A DNA stretch of 16,160 nt from assembly GCA_023423775.1 (NCBI GenBank), contig JAFAEZ010000197.1, positions 1-16,160 on the forward strand. Reading direction: 5' to 3'. The position numbers were made by a program, and so were the translations under genes. Positions 1 to 8,119 of the stretch are shown piece by piece. This DNA is from Pseudomonadota bacterium (GTDB lineage Bacteria > Pseudomonadota > Alphaproteobacteria > Sphingomonadales > Sphingomonadaceae). The notes under the pieces are model-generated. The model was given only the letters and a program-made list of their open reading frames with translations. It ran no database searches and was not told the DNA's origin. Within the stretch, counting starts at the first letter, position 1. Each line of letters opens with the position of its first letter.

Positions 1-411
1 ACGCCGGCGCGCGCCGAACGGCTGCGCGCAATCCTGCAGGAGGCGACCCGTGCCGACGCCCCGCCGCGGATCACCGGGATCGGCCGCGCCTTCCATGTCC
101 CGGGCTCGCTCCCCGGCGAAAGCGAGACTCAGATTTTCCTGCGCACGGCGGATAACGAGCCAGTGTCGCTCTCGGTCCTGCGCCGGCCGGGCGAGACGCC
201 GCGCTGGGCGGTGGCGCTGAGCGAGATCGTGGACGATGCCGCCGCGCCGCCCCAGCCGAACAGCCTTCTCTGGTATCGTCTCGCCTGCTCGCTCCCCGCG
301 ACGTTGCCGGCCCAGAGCTATGCCGAGGAGGCCGAGCATGCCGGCGCGATCCAGGCCGACTACCGGCTGATCAAGGAACGGCTCGGCCCCTGCGCGCGCA
401 GCGGCCGCTAG
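1..411 (+). CDS. Hypothetical protein, 3' part (5' end outside window)
   Basis: The reading frame is open from base 1 to a TAG at 409-411, so the gene starts upstream of the window; an internal ATG at 163 is not needed as a start because the coding pattern is continuous before it. The visible 136 residues are soluble-looking, with no membrane segment, and end in a charged helix-like stretch (AEEAEHAGAIQADYRLIKER). I recognise no domain. The stop codon shares the palindrome CTAG (408-411) with the stop of the converging folB gene, so the two 3' ends overlap by 4 nt and there is no room for a conventional terminator between them. Function unknown. Confidence 0.6.
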   Translation, partial: TPARAERLRAILQEATRADAPPRITGIGRAFHVPGSLPGESETQIFLRTADNEPVSLSVLRRPGETPRWAVALSEIVDDAAAPPQPNSLLWYRLACSLPATLPAQSYAEEAEHAGAIQADYRLIKERLGPCARSGR

Positions 412-809
412 AAGGAGGCGAGGTCGACCCCGACTCCCGCACAGTCCGGATAGATGTCCGGCTTGCGGGAGGAGACCCGCAGCGCCGTCACGCCGCGGCG
501 CGCGGCGATGAGGTCGTAAATCTCGCGAACGAAGGTTTCCTGCAGGTTGAAACGTCGCCCCTTGGCGGTTTGCAGGATTTCGGTGCGCAGAAAATCATAG
601 TCCCACGCGCCGCCGGCCTCGTCGTTGCTTTCGAAAAAGGCCGCTTCCACCCACACTTCGACGGTGACGTAGAGGCGCTGCGGCGCGCCGATCTCGAAAT
701 CGTGGAAGCCGATGTCGACCGGCAGGCAGAAATCCTCCAGCACGATTTTGCGCGTGCGCGGCGCAAGCCGGTCGGGAACGAGCCCTTCGATAGGGACAAT
801 CCGGGTCAT
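408..809 (-). CDS. folB: Dihydroneopterin aldolase (FolB/FolX family)
   Basis: A 133-aa protein of the FolB fold. FolB converts 7,8-dihydroneopterin to 6-hydroxymethyl-dihydropterin and glycolaldehyde in folate synthesis. The domain starts near residue 20 (KIVLEDFCLPVDIGFHDFE) and contains the expected Glu39 (DFEIGAPQ), Tyr71 (WDYDFLR), Glu91 in FNLQETFVREI and Lys116 in the SSRKPDIYPD strand, matching the Glu/Tyr/Glu/Lys active-site set of the family. The ATG at 809 is chosen because it overlaps the upstream SDR stop as ATGA and has CTGGAG 8 nt before it; a longer frame reaching 1040 would run through the SDR gene. Pairing with a FolM-like reductase leaves open that it acts as the epimerase FolX, which has the same fold. 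Family assignment is strong; aldolase versus epimerase is not settled. Confidence 0.85.
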   Translation of the reverse strand: MTRIVPIEGLVPDRLAPRTRKIVLEDFCLPVDIGFHDFEIGAPQRLYVTVEVWVEAAFFESNDEAGGAWDYDFLRTEILQTAKGRRFNLQETFVREIYDLIAARRGVTALRVSSRKPDIYPDCAGVGVDLASF

Positions 810-1567
810 GCGTCGGGCTCCAGAAATTGTACGTCGCGCGGCAGGCCGAGGAATCGCTGGCCGCCGTCGAGAGTGATGGTTTGCCCCGTATAGGTCGGGG
901 TCGCGACGATGAAGCGCAAGGCTGCGACGATCTCGGCCACGTCGACGCCGCGTCCAAGCGCGTTCATCGCATGCACCTGATCGAAATTCGCCCGGCTCTG
1001 CGGACCGGACACGAGGGTAACCGAGGGCGCGATGCCGCATACGCGAATACCGCGCGCCGCATAAGCACGGGCCAGCAATTCGGTCAGTCCCGCCAGCCCG
1101 ACCTTCGAGACGGTGTAGCTGAAGAAATCGGGGTTGGGCTGGGCGAGCTTTGCATCGAGCAGATTGACGATCAGGCCGCCCTGCCCGGCCTTCACCGCGA
1201 ACGCCTGCGCCAGCAAGGCGGGCGCGCGCAGGTTCACCGCCTGGTGCATGTCCCAGAGGTCGACGGAGAAATTGTCGGCGGCGTCGTAGACGAAGCGCGA
1301 GGCATTGTTGACCAGAAGTCGCGGCGGCGGAAGCCCGTCGAGCGCGGCCATGATCGTCGCCGCCGCATCGGGCTGCGCGAGATCGGCCGCGACCACGCTC
1401 GCCTGGCCCAATTCCGCGGCGAGTGCCCGCGCCTCTTCCTGCGATTCATGGCAATGGATGAGGACGTGCCAGCCGTCCTCGGCCAGCGCGCGGCTGAGCG
1501 CCGCCCCGATCCGCTTGGCGCCGCCGGTGACGATGGCGGTCCGCGGCCCCTGAAACTCTGCCGTCAT
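806..1567 (-). CDS. SDR family oxidoreductase, pteridine reductase / dihydromonapterin reductase (FolM)-like
   Basis: A 253-aa short-chain dehydrogenase/reductase. The cofactor loop is TGGAKRIG (residues 14-21), followed by a strand ending IHCHES that resembles the NADPH-binding LHYHRS of pteridine reductase PTR1. NNAS lies at 87-90 and the catalytic Tyr151-x3-Lys155 in SYTVSK. The usual catalytic Ser is replaced by Asp138 (NLLDAK), a hallmark of PTR1 and FolM, which reduce dihydropterins/dihydrofolate or dihydromonapterin. The start at 1567 is an ATG placing the Rossmann glycine loop about 13 residues in; an extension to 1603 would need TTG and has no ribosome binding site. It is first in an operon with folB (ATGA overlap) and divergent from the DUF1285 gene, 82 nt away. 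SDR certain; pterin substrate is inferred from motif plus neighbour. Confidence 0.85.
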   Translation of the reverse strand: MTAEFQGPRTAIVTGGAKRIGAALSRALAEDGWHVLIHCHESQEEARALAAELGQASVVAADLAQPDAAATIMAALDGLPPPRLLVNNASRFVYDAADNFSVDLWDMHQAVNLRAPALLAQAFAVKAGQGGLIVNLLDAKLAQPNPDFFSYTVSKVGLAGLTELLARAYAARGIRVCGIAPSVTLVSGPQSRANFDQVHAMNALGRGVDVAEIVAALRFIVATPTYTGQTITLDGGQRFLGLPRDVQFLEPDA

Positions 1568-1649
1568 GACCCGGGCGATAAGGCGGCGCCCGCCTTGCGG
1601 CAAGCGCGCGGCTTGCTGCGCCGGCCATCAATCGCCTAATCCGGCTGCG

Positions 1650-2213
1650 ATGCCCGCCCCGCCCCCACCTTCCGACCTCACCGGACTTTCGCTCGCCGAC
1701 ATCGCGCGGATGGCGGCCGAGCGGAAACTGCCGCCGGTGGAAAGCTGGAACCCCTCCCGTTGCGGCCATAGCGCGATGCGCATCGCCCGCGATGGCACCT
1801 GGTTTCACGAAGGCAGCCCGATCGCCCGCGCGGCGATGGTGCGTCTCTTCTCGACGATCCTGCGGCGCGAGCCCGATGGCGGCTTCGTGCTGGTGACCCC
1901 GGTCGAAAAGCTCGACATCGACGTCGAGGACGCGCCGTTCGTCGCGGTCGAACTCAAGAGCGAAGGGGAGGGCCGTGATCGGTCGCTCGCCTTTCGGCTC
2001 AACACCGGCGACGTCGTGATTGCCGGTCCCGATCACGCGCTCCGCTTCGATGCAAAATCCGAACATCCCTATATCGCGGTGCGTCCCGGCCTGGACGCGC
2101 TCGTCGCACGCCCGGTCTATTACGAGCTCGCCAATATCGCGCTGGAAGAAGATGCCCACCCGCTCGGAGTCTGGAGCGGGGGCGCCTTCTTCCCGCTGGA
2201 AGCGAACGCATGA
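1650..2213 (+). CDS. DUF1285 domain-containing protein
   Basis: A 187-aa soluble protein that I assign to the DUF1285 family from sequence style: an N-terminal L(S)LADIARMAAERKLPPVESWNP segment, then a beta-rich body with DGTWFHEGSPIARAAMVRLFSTILRREPDG, LVTPVEKLDIDVEDAPFVAVEL and a C-terminal Y-x2-ANIA segment. No enzymatic motif or membrane segment is visible and the biochemical role of the family is unknown to me. The ATG at 1650 is chosen over an upstream in-frame ATG at 1566 because the extra 28 residues (Cys/Arg-rich, MTRAIRRRPPCGKRAACC) overlap the divergent SDR start region. It is the first gene of a tight cluster: its stop overlaps the Nudix start (ATGA at 2210-2213), so co-translation with a CoA pyrophosphatase and the CCA-adding enzyme is likely. 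Confidence 0.8.
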   Translation: MPAPPPPSDLTGLSLADIARMAAERKLPPVESWNPSRCGHSAMRIARDGTWFHEGSPIARAAMVRLFSTILRREPDGGFVLVTPVEKLDIDVEDAPFVAVELKSEGEGRDRSLAFRLNTGDVVIAGPDHALRFDAKSEHPYIAVRPGLDALVARPVYYELANIALEEDAHPLGVWSGGAFFPLEANA

Positions 2214-2812
2214 GCCTGGCCGACACCCTTCGCGAAGCGCTCGAGCTTGGCCATCGGCGCGACCCGATCCTGCTCGAGGGCGATCCGTTCGACCGCGATC
2301 TCGATCCGGCGCAGGCGATCACTCCTGCCGCGGTACTGGTCGCGGTGGTCGACCGGCCTGAACCGACCGTGATCCTCACTGTCCGCACCGATACGGTGCG
2401 CCGCCATGCCGGCCAGGTCGCCTTTCCCGGGGGCCGCATTGATCCGGAAGACGACGGGGCGATCGCGGGCGCGCTGCGCGAAGCCGAGGAGGAGATCGCC
2501 CTCCCCCGCTCTGCCGTCGAAGTAATCGGCATCGCCGATCGCTACCGCACCATCACCGGTTATGAGGTGACTCCGGTGGTGGGCGTCGTCCGCCCCGGCA
2601 TCGACCTCAAGCCGCAACCCGCCGAAGTCGCCGCCATCTTCGAGGCGCCGCTTCATTATCTTCTCCGTCCGGAGCACCAGATCATCCGTACCGTCATGTG
2701 GCAGGGCAGCGAACGCTCTTATTATGAAATCGATTGGGAAGGCCGCCGTATCTGGGGAGCGACCGCGGCGATGATCGTCAATCTCAGCCGCCGCCTGGCG
2801 CTGGTCGCATGA
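2210..2812 (+). CDS. CoA pyrophosphatase, NudL-type Nudix hydrolase
   Basis: A 200-aa Nudix hydrolase, predicted to cleave coenzyme A to 3',5'-ADP and 4'-phosphopantetheine. The NudL/CoAse (UPF0035) signature is present at residues 56-78, running from ILTVR through RRHAGQVAFPGG to RID. It leads into the Nudix box with GG74-75 and REAEEE (90-95), where Arg90 and the glutamates coordinate the catalytic metal. Length is normal for the family. Start: the ATG at 2210 overlaps the DUF1285 stop as ATGA, with GGAAG 7 nt upstream. The downstream gene overlaps in the same way (2809-2812), so the three genes probably form one translationally coupled operon. Confidence 0.88.
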   Translation: MSLADTLREALELGHRRDPILLEGDPFDRDLDPAQAITPAAVLVAVVDRPEPTVILTVRTDTVRRHAGQVAFPGGRIDPEDDGAIAGALREAEEEIALPRSAVEVIGIADRYRTITGYEVTPVVGVVRPGIDLKPQPAEVAAIFEAPLHYLLRPEHQIIRTVMWQGSERSYYEIDWEGRRIWGATAAMIVNLSRRLALVA

Positions 2813-4017
2813 AGCTCGATCTCGCCCCGTGGCAGGACCAGCCCGGAATGGCCGAATTGCTCCACGCGCTCGATGCCGCGCAGGGCGCCACCCGCTATGT
2901 CGGCGGATCGGTCCGGGACGGGCTGCTCGGCCTGCCGGTCAGCGACGTCGATCTCGCAACGCGCCTCACACCCCAAGAGGTGATGGACCGGCTCCAGCGC
3001 GCGCGTATCAAGGCGGTGCCGACCGGCCTCGCCCACGGCACGGTCACCGCGGTCTTGAAGAACGGCCCGGTCGAGGTCACGACGCTGCGCCGCGACGTTT
3101 CGACCGACGGCCGGCGCGCCACCGTCGCCTTCACCGACGACTGGCGCGAGGACGCCGCACGCCGCGATTTCACGATCAACGCTTTGTCGGCGGATCCGCT
3201 GACGCTGCAGGTCCACGATTATTTCGACGGCGAGGCTGATCTTGCGGCGCGGCGGCTGCGCTTCATCGGCGATCCTCTAACCCGGATTGCCGAGGACCAT
3301 CTCCGCATCCTGCGCTTCTTCCGCTTCCATGCCCGCTTCGGCGCCGGCGCGCCGGATGCGGCTTCGCTCGAGGCTTGCACCGCGCGCGCCAACGACCTGA
3401 TGGCGCTGTCGCGCGAGCGCATCGCCGATGAATTGCTTAAGCTGCTCGCTTTGCCCGATCCCTCGCCGACGCTGGACCTGATGGTCGGGCGCGGCATCTT
3501 CCGACCCGTTCTGCCCGAGATCGACGGCACGGGTGTCGAACGGCTGCGGCACCTTGTCGCGAGCGAAACGGCAGCCGCCGTGGCCCCCGATCCGCTGCGC
3601 CGCCTTGCTGCCTTGCTGCCCGAAGACGCCGCTGTCGCGGCCGACGTCGCCGCCCGTCTGCGTCTCTCCAACAAGGCCGCGAAGCGCCTGGTCTCGGCCG
3701 CGGATCGCAAGCCCGAAGACGGGGTGAACCCGCCGGCCCTGGCTTACCGTCTTGGCTCCGACGAAGCGATCGACCGGCTGCTGCTGATCGGCGCCGACCC
3801 GGCTTCGGTTCGCGAGATGGCGAACTGGCGGAAGCCGCACTTCCCGTTGGGCGGAGGCGATCTGATCGCGATGGGATTGAAGCCGGGACCGCAAGTTGCG
3901 CGCACGCTGCAGGCGGTCGAGCGGCGCTGGATCGAGGGCGGATTTTCGGACGACGGTGACGAAGTGCGAGCCCTTGCCCGGGCCGCGGTCGATCAGGCGT
4001 TGCGCGACAGCCAGTAA
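2809..4017 (+). CDS. cca: CCA tRNA nucleotidyltransferase (class II poly(A) polymerase/CCA-adding family)
   Basis: A 402-aa enzyme that adds or repairs the 3'-CCA of tRNAs with CTP and ATP as substrates. The nucleotidyltransferase head has GGSVRD (32-37), the metal-binding Asp46-x-Asp48 (SDVDLA) and RRDFTINAL (118-126); the neck carries the conserved GDPLTRIAEDHLRILRFFRF segment that selects the incoming nucleotide. The remaining C-terminal half is helical, as expected for the body and tail. The ATG at 2809 overlaps the Nudix stop as ATGA; an upstream ATG at 2734 lies inside the Nudix gene and is rejected. No HD domain is visible, so extra phosphohydrolase activities of the E. coli enzyme are not expected. 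The last 25 nt overlap the 3' end of the converging GGDEF-EAL gene. Confidence 0.93.
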   Translation: MKLDLAPWQDQPGMAELLHALDAAQGATRYVGGSVRDGLLGLPVSDVDLATRLTPQEVMDRLQRARIKAVPTGLAHGTVTAVLKNGPVEVTTLRRDVSTDGRRATVAFTDDWREDAARRDFTINALSADPLTLQVHDYFDGEADLAARRLRFIGDPLTRIAEDHLRILRFFRFHARFGAGAPDAASLEACTARANDLMALSRERIADELLKLLALPDPSPTLDLMVGRGIFRPVLPEIDGTGVERLRHLVASETAAAVAPDPLRRLAALLPEDAAVAADVAARLRLSNKAAKRLVSAADRKPEDGVNPPALAYRLGSDEAIDRLLLIGADPASVREMANWRKPHFPLGGGDLIAMGLKPGPQVARTLQAVERRWIEGGFSDDGDEVRALARAAVDQALRDSQ

Positions 4018-5768
4018 TCGAGGGCGTCGCCGGCCGAGAGGGGCTGGGCGAAGTGGAAGCCCTGGCCCGTGGCGCAGCCGAGTTCGGCCAGAGCCTGCGC
4101 CAGTTCCGCGGATTCGATGCCCTCGGCGGTGGTCGCCATACCGAGCGCCTCGGCAAGCGAAAGGACGGCGCGGACGATCGCGATCGAATCCTTGTCCTTC
4201 AGCATGCCGGTGACGAAGCTGCGGTCGATCTTGAGCACGTCGATCGGCAGGCGCTGGAGGTAAGCGAGCGAGGTGTAGCCGGTTCCGAAATCGTCCATCG
4301 CCACCTGGACGTCCAGCGCCTTCAGCGCATCGAGGACGGCGGTGGCGCGGTGCGGATCCTGGACGATCGCGCTCTCGGTCAGCTCGAGCATCAGCCGGCG
4401 GCCGGCGAGACCCGTCGCCTTCAGCGCGTCCGATACGGCCGCGGCGACGTCGTCGCGCGCGATCTGGATCGCCGAGAGATTGACCCCGACATAGACCGGC
4501 AGGGTCTTCCCGGCCTGGCGGTCCCAACCGGCGAGCGTCTCGACGGCGGAATTGAGCGCCCAGCGGCCGAGCGCCACGATCAGTCCCGATTCCTCGGCGA
4601 CAGGAATGAACTCTTCCGGCGAGATTACGCCGCGATCCTCATGCTCCCAGCGCGCCAGCGCCTCGAAGCCGGCGACGGCGCCGGTCGGAAGGTCGATCAG
4701 CGGTTGGAAGGCGAGCTTCAGTTGATCGCCCTCGATCGCGCGCCTCAACTCGGTTTCGATGCTGAAGCGGCGCCGCGCCGCCTTGGCCTGATTGGGCTCA
4801 TAGACCTGCACCAGTCCCGAGCGCTTCGAGCTTTTGAGCGCGAATTGCGCGTTGCGCAGGACTTCCTCGGCCAGTTCGACGCTGCCCGAGAGCAGGGAAA
4901 TGCCGATCGAGCAATCGACGCGTATCTCCAGTTCGGACAGGCGGAACGGCGTGCCGAGCACGGTTCGGATCCGCTCGGCGAGCTGCAGCGCGTCATCGAT
5001 GCCATTGTCGAGCCGCATCAGGATGCCGAATTCGTCGCCGCCGGTCCGCGCCAGCACGTCGCCGGCGCGCAGGCCCGAAAACAGGCGACGGGCGAAGGTG
5101 ATCAGCAGTTCGTCGCCGGCAATCGCCCCGACGCATTCGTTGACGCGGCTGAACCGGGTCATGTCGATCACCAGCACCGCGTGGCTGCCCTCGCGGAAAT
5201 TCTTGTCCTCCAGCACCGCCTCGACGCGCTCGTTGAAGGCGAGCCGGTTGGGAAGGCCGGTCAGGCTGTCGCGCAGCATCTCGGCGCGCAGGCTCTTTTC
5301 CGTTTCGACCTGCGCGGTGCGGTCGATCACCGTGAACAGGCAGCGCTTGGCCGAGAAGGGCGAAGGCTGCAACCTCGCCAGCTTCAGCTTGAAATAGCGG
5401 CCCCCGATCCTCCGACCGTCGGTCGCTTCGAACTGCAATTCGGCCTGGTCGCCCTTGAGAAAGCGGCCCAGCCGCTCGCCGATGGCGCCGGCCGCCAGGA
5501 ACGGGATCCCGCTGATCCACTGGCCTTCGACGCTGTCCCAATCCGTCAGCTGGCGGAACTGGGCGTTGGCGGTGTCGACATAGACGTCGCCGCAATCGCT
5601 GACGCAGAGGACGGCGGCCGCGATCGGCAAGGCGTCGAGATAATCCTGGCGCGCCGCCTCGATCGCCTGCTCCGAGACGGACAGCGCGCGCGACACCGGT
5701 GCCGCGCCTCCAAAGGCGAACTCGGCAATGGGCAACTTCGTCGGTGCGCGCTGGGATGCGGCCTGCAT
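3993..5768 (-). CDS. PAS-GGDEF-EAL protein, probable cyclic-di-GMP phosphodiesterase
   Basis: A 591-aa cytoplasmic signalling protein without membrane segments. Order: PAS-like sensor (about 40-155), GGDEF (about 165-325), EAL (about 340-588). The EAL domain keeps its metal and catalytic residues: E369-A-L, Asn430 (GVNLS), Glu462 (LELTES), DDFGTGYTSL (492-), Lys513 (LKIDRSF) and Glu549 (TAEGIES), so c-di-GMP hydrolysis to pGpG is likely. In the GGDEF domain GGDEF (243-247) and an inhibitory-site RxxD (234-237) are intact, but the usual D-x-D-x-F-K reads D202-M-T-R-F-S, losing the second Asp and the Lys thought to help catalysis; it may bind GTP as a regulator instead. It lies 62 nt downstream of parC on the same strand. 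No clear ribosome binding site precedes the ATG at 5768, but no better start is seen before the PAS region. Confidence 0.9.
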   Translation of the reverse strand: MQAASQRAPTKLPIAEFAFGGAAPVSRALSVSEQAIEAARQDYLDALPIAAAVLCVSDCGDVYVDTANAQFRQLTDWDSVEGQWISGIPFLAAGAIGERLGRFLKGDQAELQFEATDGRRIGGRYFKLKLARLQPSPFSAKRCLFTVIDRTAQVETEKSLRAEMLRDSLTGLPNRLAFNERVEAVLEDKNFREGSHAVLVIDMTRFSRVNECVGAIAGDELLITFARRLFSGLRAGDVLARTGGDEFGILMRLDNGIDDALQLAERIRTVLGTPFRLSELEIRVDCSIGISLLSGSVELAEEVLRNAQFALKSSKRSGLVQVYEPNQAKAARRRFSIETELRRAIEGDQLKLAFQPLIDLPTGAVAGFEALARWEHEDRGVISPEEFIPVAEESGLIVALGRWALNSAVETLAGWDRQAGKTLPVYVGVNLSAIQIARDDVAAAVSDALKATGLAGRRLMLELTESAIVQDPHRATAVLDALKALDVQVAMDDFGTGYTSLAYLQRLPIDVLKIDRSFVTGMLKDKDSIAIVRAVLSLAEALGMATTAEGIESAELAQALAELGCATGQGFHFAQPLSAGDALDYWLSRNA

Positions 5769-5830
5769 GACGCAGGAAGTAGCGGCCAGCAGTTAATCTT
5801 TGATTGCCGTCGGGGTCGGGGAAACCGGCG

Positions 5831-8074
5831 CTAAAATTTGTTCTCGCGCGGAAAACCGTTGGGCGCCATCCGTCCCGCCGCGCCGCGCGCCGTCCGCCAC
5901 GGCGACAGATCGGGCTCGCTGCGGGTGCGTCCGCTGGCGCCGCCCATCTCCCAGCTGATTCCGTCGGCGAATTTCAGCGCCTTGGCGTCGGACAGCCCGC
6001 CGTCGCGGTAGCGCTGCAATTGCACGCCTTGGCCGCGGCCCATTTCGGGCAATTCCTGGAGCGGGAACACGACCATCTTGCGGTTCTCGCCGATCACCGC
6101 GACGAAATCGTCCTCCGGGCCGATCGGCCGCACCACCGCGAGCTTCGCGCCGGTGCGCACGTTCACGATCTGCTTGCCCTTGCGCGTTTCGGCGATGGCC
6201 CCTGCGGTCGAGGTGAGGAAGCCGCGCCCGTCCGAGGAAGCGAGCAACAGTTTCGCCGCCGTCGAGGCGGGGAACAAGGCGACGATGTTCCCCTCGCCTT
6301 CGAGGTCGACCATCAGCCGCACCGGCTCGCCGAAGCCGCGGCCGCCCGGCAATTTGTCGGCAGCGAGCGTGTAGAAGCGGCCATTGGCGGTGACGAGCAG
6401 CAACTTGTCGGTCGTCTGCGCGTGGAAGAAGAAGGACGGCCCGTCGCCTTCCTTGAACTTCAGCGCCTCCGGGTTGGAGAGCTCGACATGGCCCTTCATC
6501 GCCCGGATCCAGCCGCGCTGCGACATGATGACGGTGATCGGCTCGCGCTCGATCATCGCTTCGAGCGGGATCTCGCGCGCCGGCCCGGCTTCCTCGATCA
6601 GGGTGCGCCGGCGGCCAAGCTCGGTGTCGGCGCCGTAGCGTTGCTTGAGCGCGGCCAGATCCTTTTTGAGCCGGGTCCGCTGCCGTGCTGGCGATTCGAC
6701 CAGCTTCTCGAGCTCGGCTCTCTCTTTCTCGAGCGCGTCGCGCTCGCCGCGGATCTGCATTTCCTCGAGCTTGCGTAGGCTGCGCAGCCGCATGTTGAGG
6801 ATCGCCTCGGCCTGGCGGTCGGTGAGGCCGAACTCGGCCATCATCACCGGCTTGGGCTCGTCCTCCTCGCGGATGATCTGGATGACGCGATCGAGGTTCA
6901 GATAGGCGACCAGATAGCCTTCGAGCAGCTCGACCCGGTCGGTGATCTTGGCGATGCGATGCTGCGAGCGCCGCACCAGCACGTCGAGCTGATGCGCGAG
7001 CCAGGCGGTGAGCACGCCCTTGAGGCTCATCACCCGCGGCGTGCGCGACGCATCGAGCACGTTCATGTTGAGCGGAATGCGGACTTCGAGGTCGGTCAGC
7101 CGGAACAGGCTGTCCATCAGCATCTGCGGCTCGACGGTGCGGCTGCGCGGCTCGAGCACGATCCGGATCTGCTCGTCCGATTCATCGCGGATATCGGCGA
7201 GGATCGGCAGCTTCTTCTCGCTGATCAGGTCGGCGATCTGCTCGATCAGCTTCGATTTGGGCACCTGGAAGGGGATTTCGCTGATGACGACGGTCCAGGT
7301 GCCGCGGCCCTGGTCCTCGGTTTCCCATTTGGCGCGCACGCGGAAGCTGCCGCGCCCGGTCTTGTAGGCGTTGGCGATCGCCTCCTTGGGGTCGACGATG
7401 ACGCCGCCGGTCGGGAAGTCGGGCCCGGCGACGAAATCCAGCAGGGCGCTGTCCTCCGCCTTGGGGTCGTCGATCAGGTGGCTCGCTGCGTCGATCACCT
7501 CGGCGACGTTGTGCGGCGGGATCGAGGTGGCCATGCCGACCGCGATGCCGCTGGCGCCGTTGGCGAGCAGGTTCGGGAACAGGCCGGGGAAGACTTCCGG
7601 CTCCTCTTCCTCATTATTGTAGGTCGGCTTGAAATCGACGGTGCCCTCGTCGAGGCCGGCCATCAGCTCGTAGGCGGCGGCAGTCAGCCGCGCCTCGGTG
7701 TAGCGCATCGCCGCGGCGTTATCGCCGTCGACATTGCCGAAATTGCCCTGGCCATCGACGAGCGGGTAGCGCAGCGAGAAAGGCTGGGCGAGGCGGCCCA
7801 TCGCATCGTAGATCGAGGCGTCGCCGTGCGGGTGATATTTGCCCATCACGTCGCCGACGACGCGCGCGCATTTCTTGTAGCCCGCGGCCGGATCGAGCTT
7901 GAGCAGCCGCATGCCCCACAGCAACCGGCGGTGGACCGGCTTCAGCCCGTCGCGGACATCGGGCAGCGAGCGCGCCGTGATCGTCGAAAGCGCATAGACC
8001 AGGTAGCGCTGCGACAAAGCGTCGTCGAAAGGCGCGTCGACAACCTGGTCGAATTCGTCGGTGGAATCAGCCAT
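5831..8074 (-). CDS. parC: DNA topoisomerase IV subunit A
   Basis: A 747-aa type IIA topoisomerase subunit that, with ParE, decatenates daughter chromosomes. The breakage-reunion domain contains RSLPDVRDGLKPVHRR, the helix HPHGDASIYD (81-90), and the catalytic Tyr125 in AAMRYTEARL. GyrA's QRRGGKG box is not seen in the C-terminal domain, and length matches ParC rather than GyrA. The C-terminus ends in APNGFPRENKF, a form I associate with sphingomonad ParC. Residue Ala86 occupies the position of the quinolone-contact Ser (GyrA Ser83, E. coli numbering). The ATG at 8074 is chosen because MADSTDEF directly precedes the conserved N-terminal helix; an open extension to 8347 overlaps the divergent DUF4349 gene. 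No strong ribosome binding site is visible. Confidence 0.93.
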   Translation of the reverse strand: MADSTDEFDQVVDAPFDDALSQRYLVYALSTITARSLPDVRDGLKPVHRRLLWGMRLLKLDPAAGYKKCARVVGDVMGKYHPHGDASIYDAMGRLAQPFSLRYPLVDGQGNFGNVDGDNAAAMRYTEARLTAAAYELMAGLDEGTVDFKPTYNNEEEEPEVFPGLFPNLLANGASGIAVGMATSIPPHNVAEVIDAASHLIDDPKAEDSALLDFVAGPDFPTGGVIVDPKEAIANAYKTGRGSFRVRAKWETEDQGRGTWTVVISEIPFQVPKSKLIEQIADLISEKKLPILADIRDESDEQIRIVLEPRSRTVEPQMLMDSLFRLTDLEVRIPLNMNVLDASRTPRVMSLKGVLTAWLAHQLDVLVRRSQHRIAKITDRVELLEGYLVAYLNLDRVIQIIREEDEPKPVMMAEFGLTDRQAEAILNMRLRSLRKLEEMQIRGERDALEKERAELEKLVESPARQRTRLKKDLAALKQRYGADTELGRRRTLIEEAGPAREIPLEAMIEREPITVIMSQRGWIRAMKGHVELSNPEALKFKEGDGPSFFFHAQTTDKLLLVTANGRFYTLAADKLPGGRGFGEPVRLMVDLEGEGNIVALFPASTAAKLLLASSDGRGFLTSTAGAIAETRKGKQIVNVRTGAKLAVVRPIGPEDDFVAVIGENRKMVVFPLQELPEMGRGQGVQLQRYRDGGLSDAKALKFADGISWEMGGASGRTRSEPDLSPWRTARGAAGRMAPNGFPRENKF

Positions 8075-8119
8075 GCGCCGAGCGATAGCAGCGCCCAAGT
8101 CGCGAGGCGAGCCCCACCC

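Noticed and set aside
810..1040. N-terminal extension of FolB by 77 residues
   Set aside because: It reads through the SDR gene in another frame; the ATGA-coupled start at 809 has a ribosome binding site.
4053..5834. 593-aa + strand open frame opposite the GGDEF-EAL gene
   Set aside because: Its translation is low-complexity Arg/Asp/Gly/Gln-rich with no motif, while the opposite strand encodes a fully recognisable protein; a typical high-GC antisense shadow.
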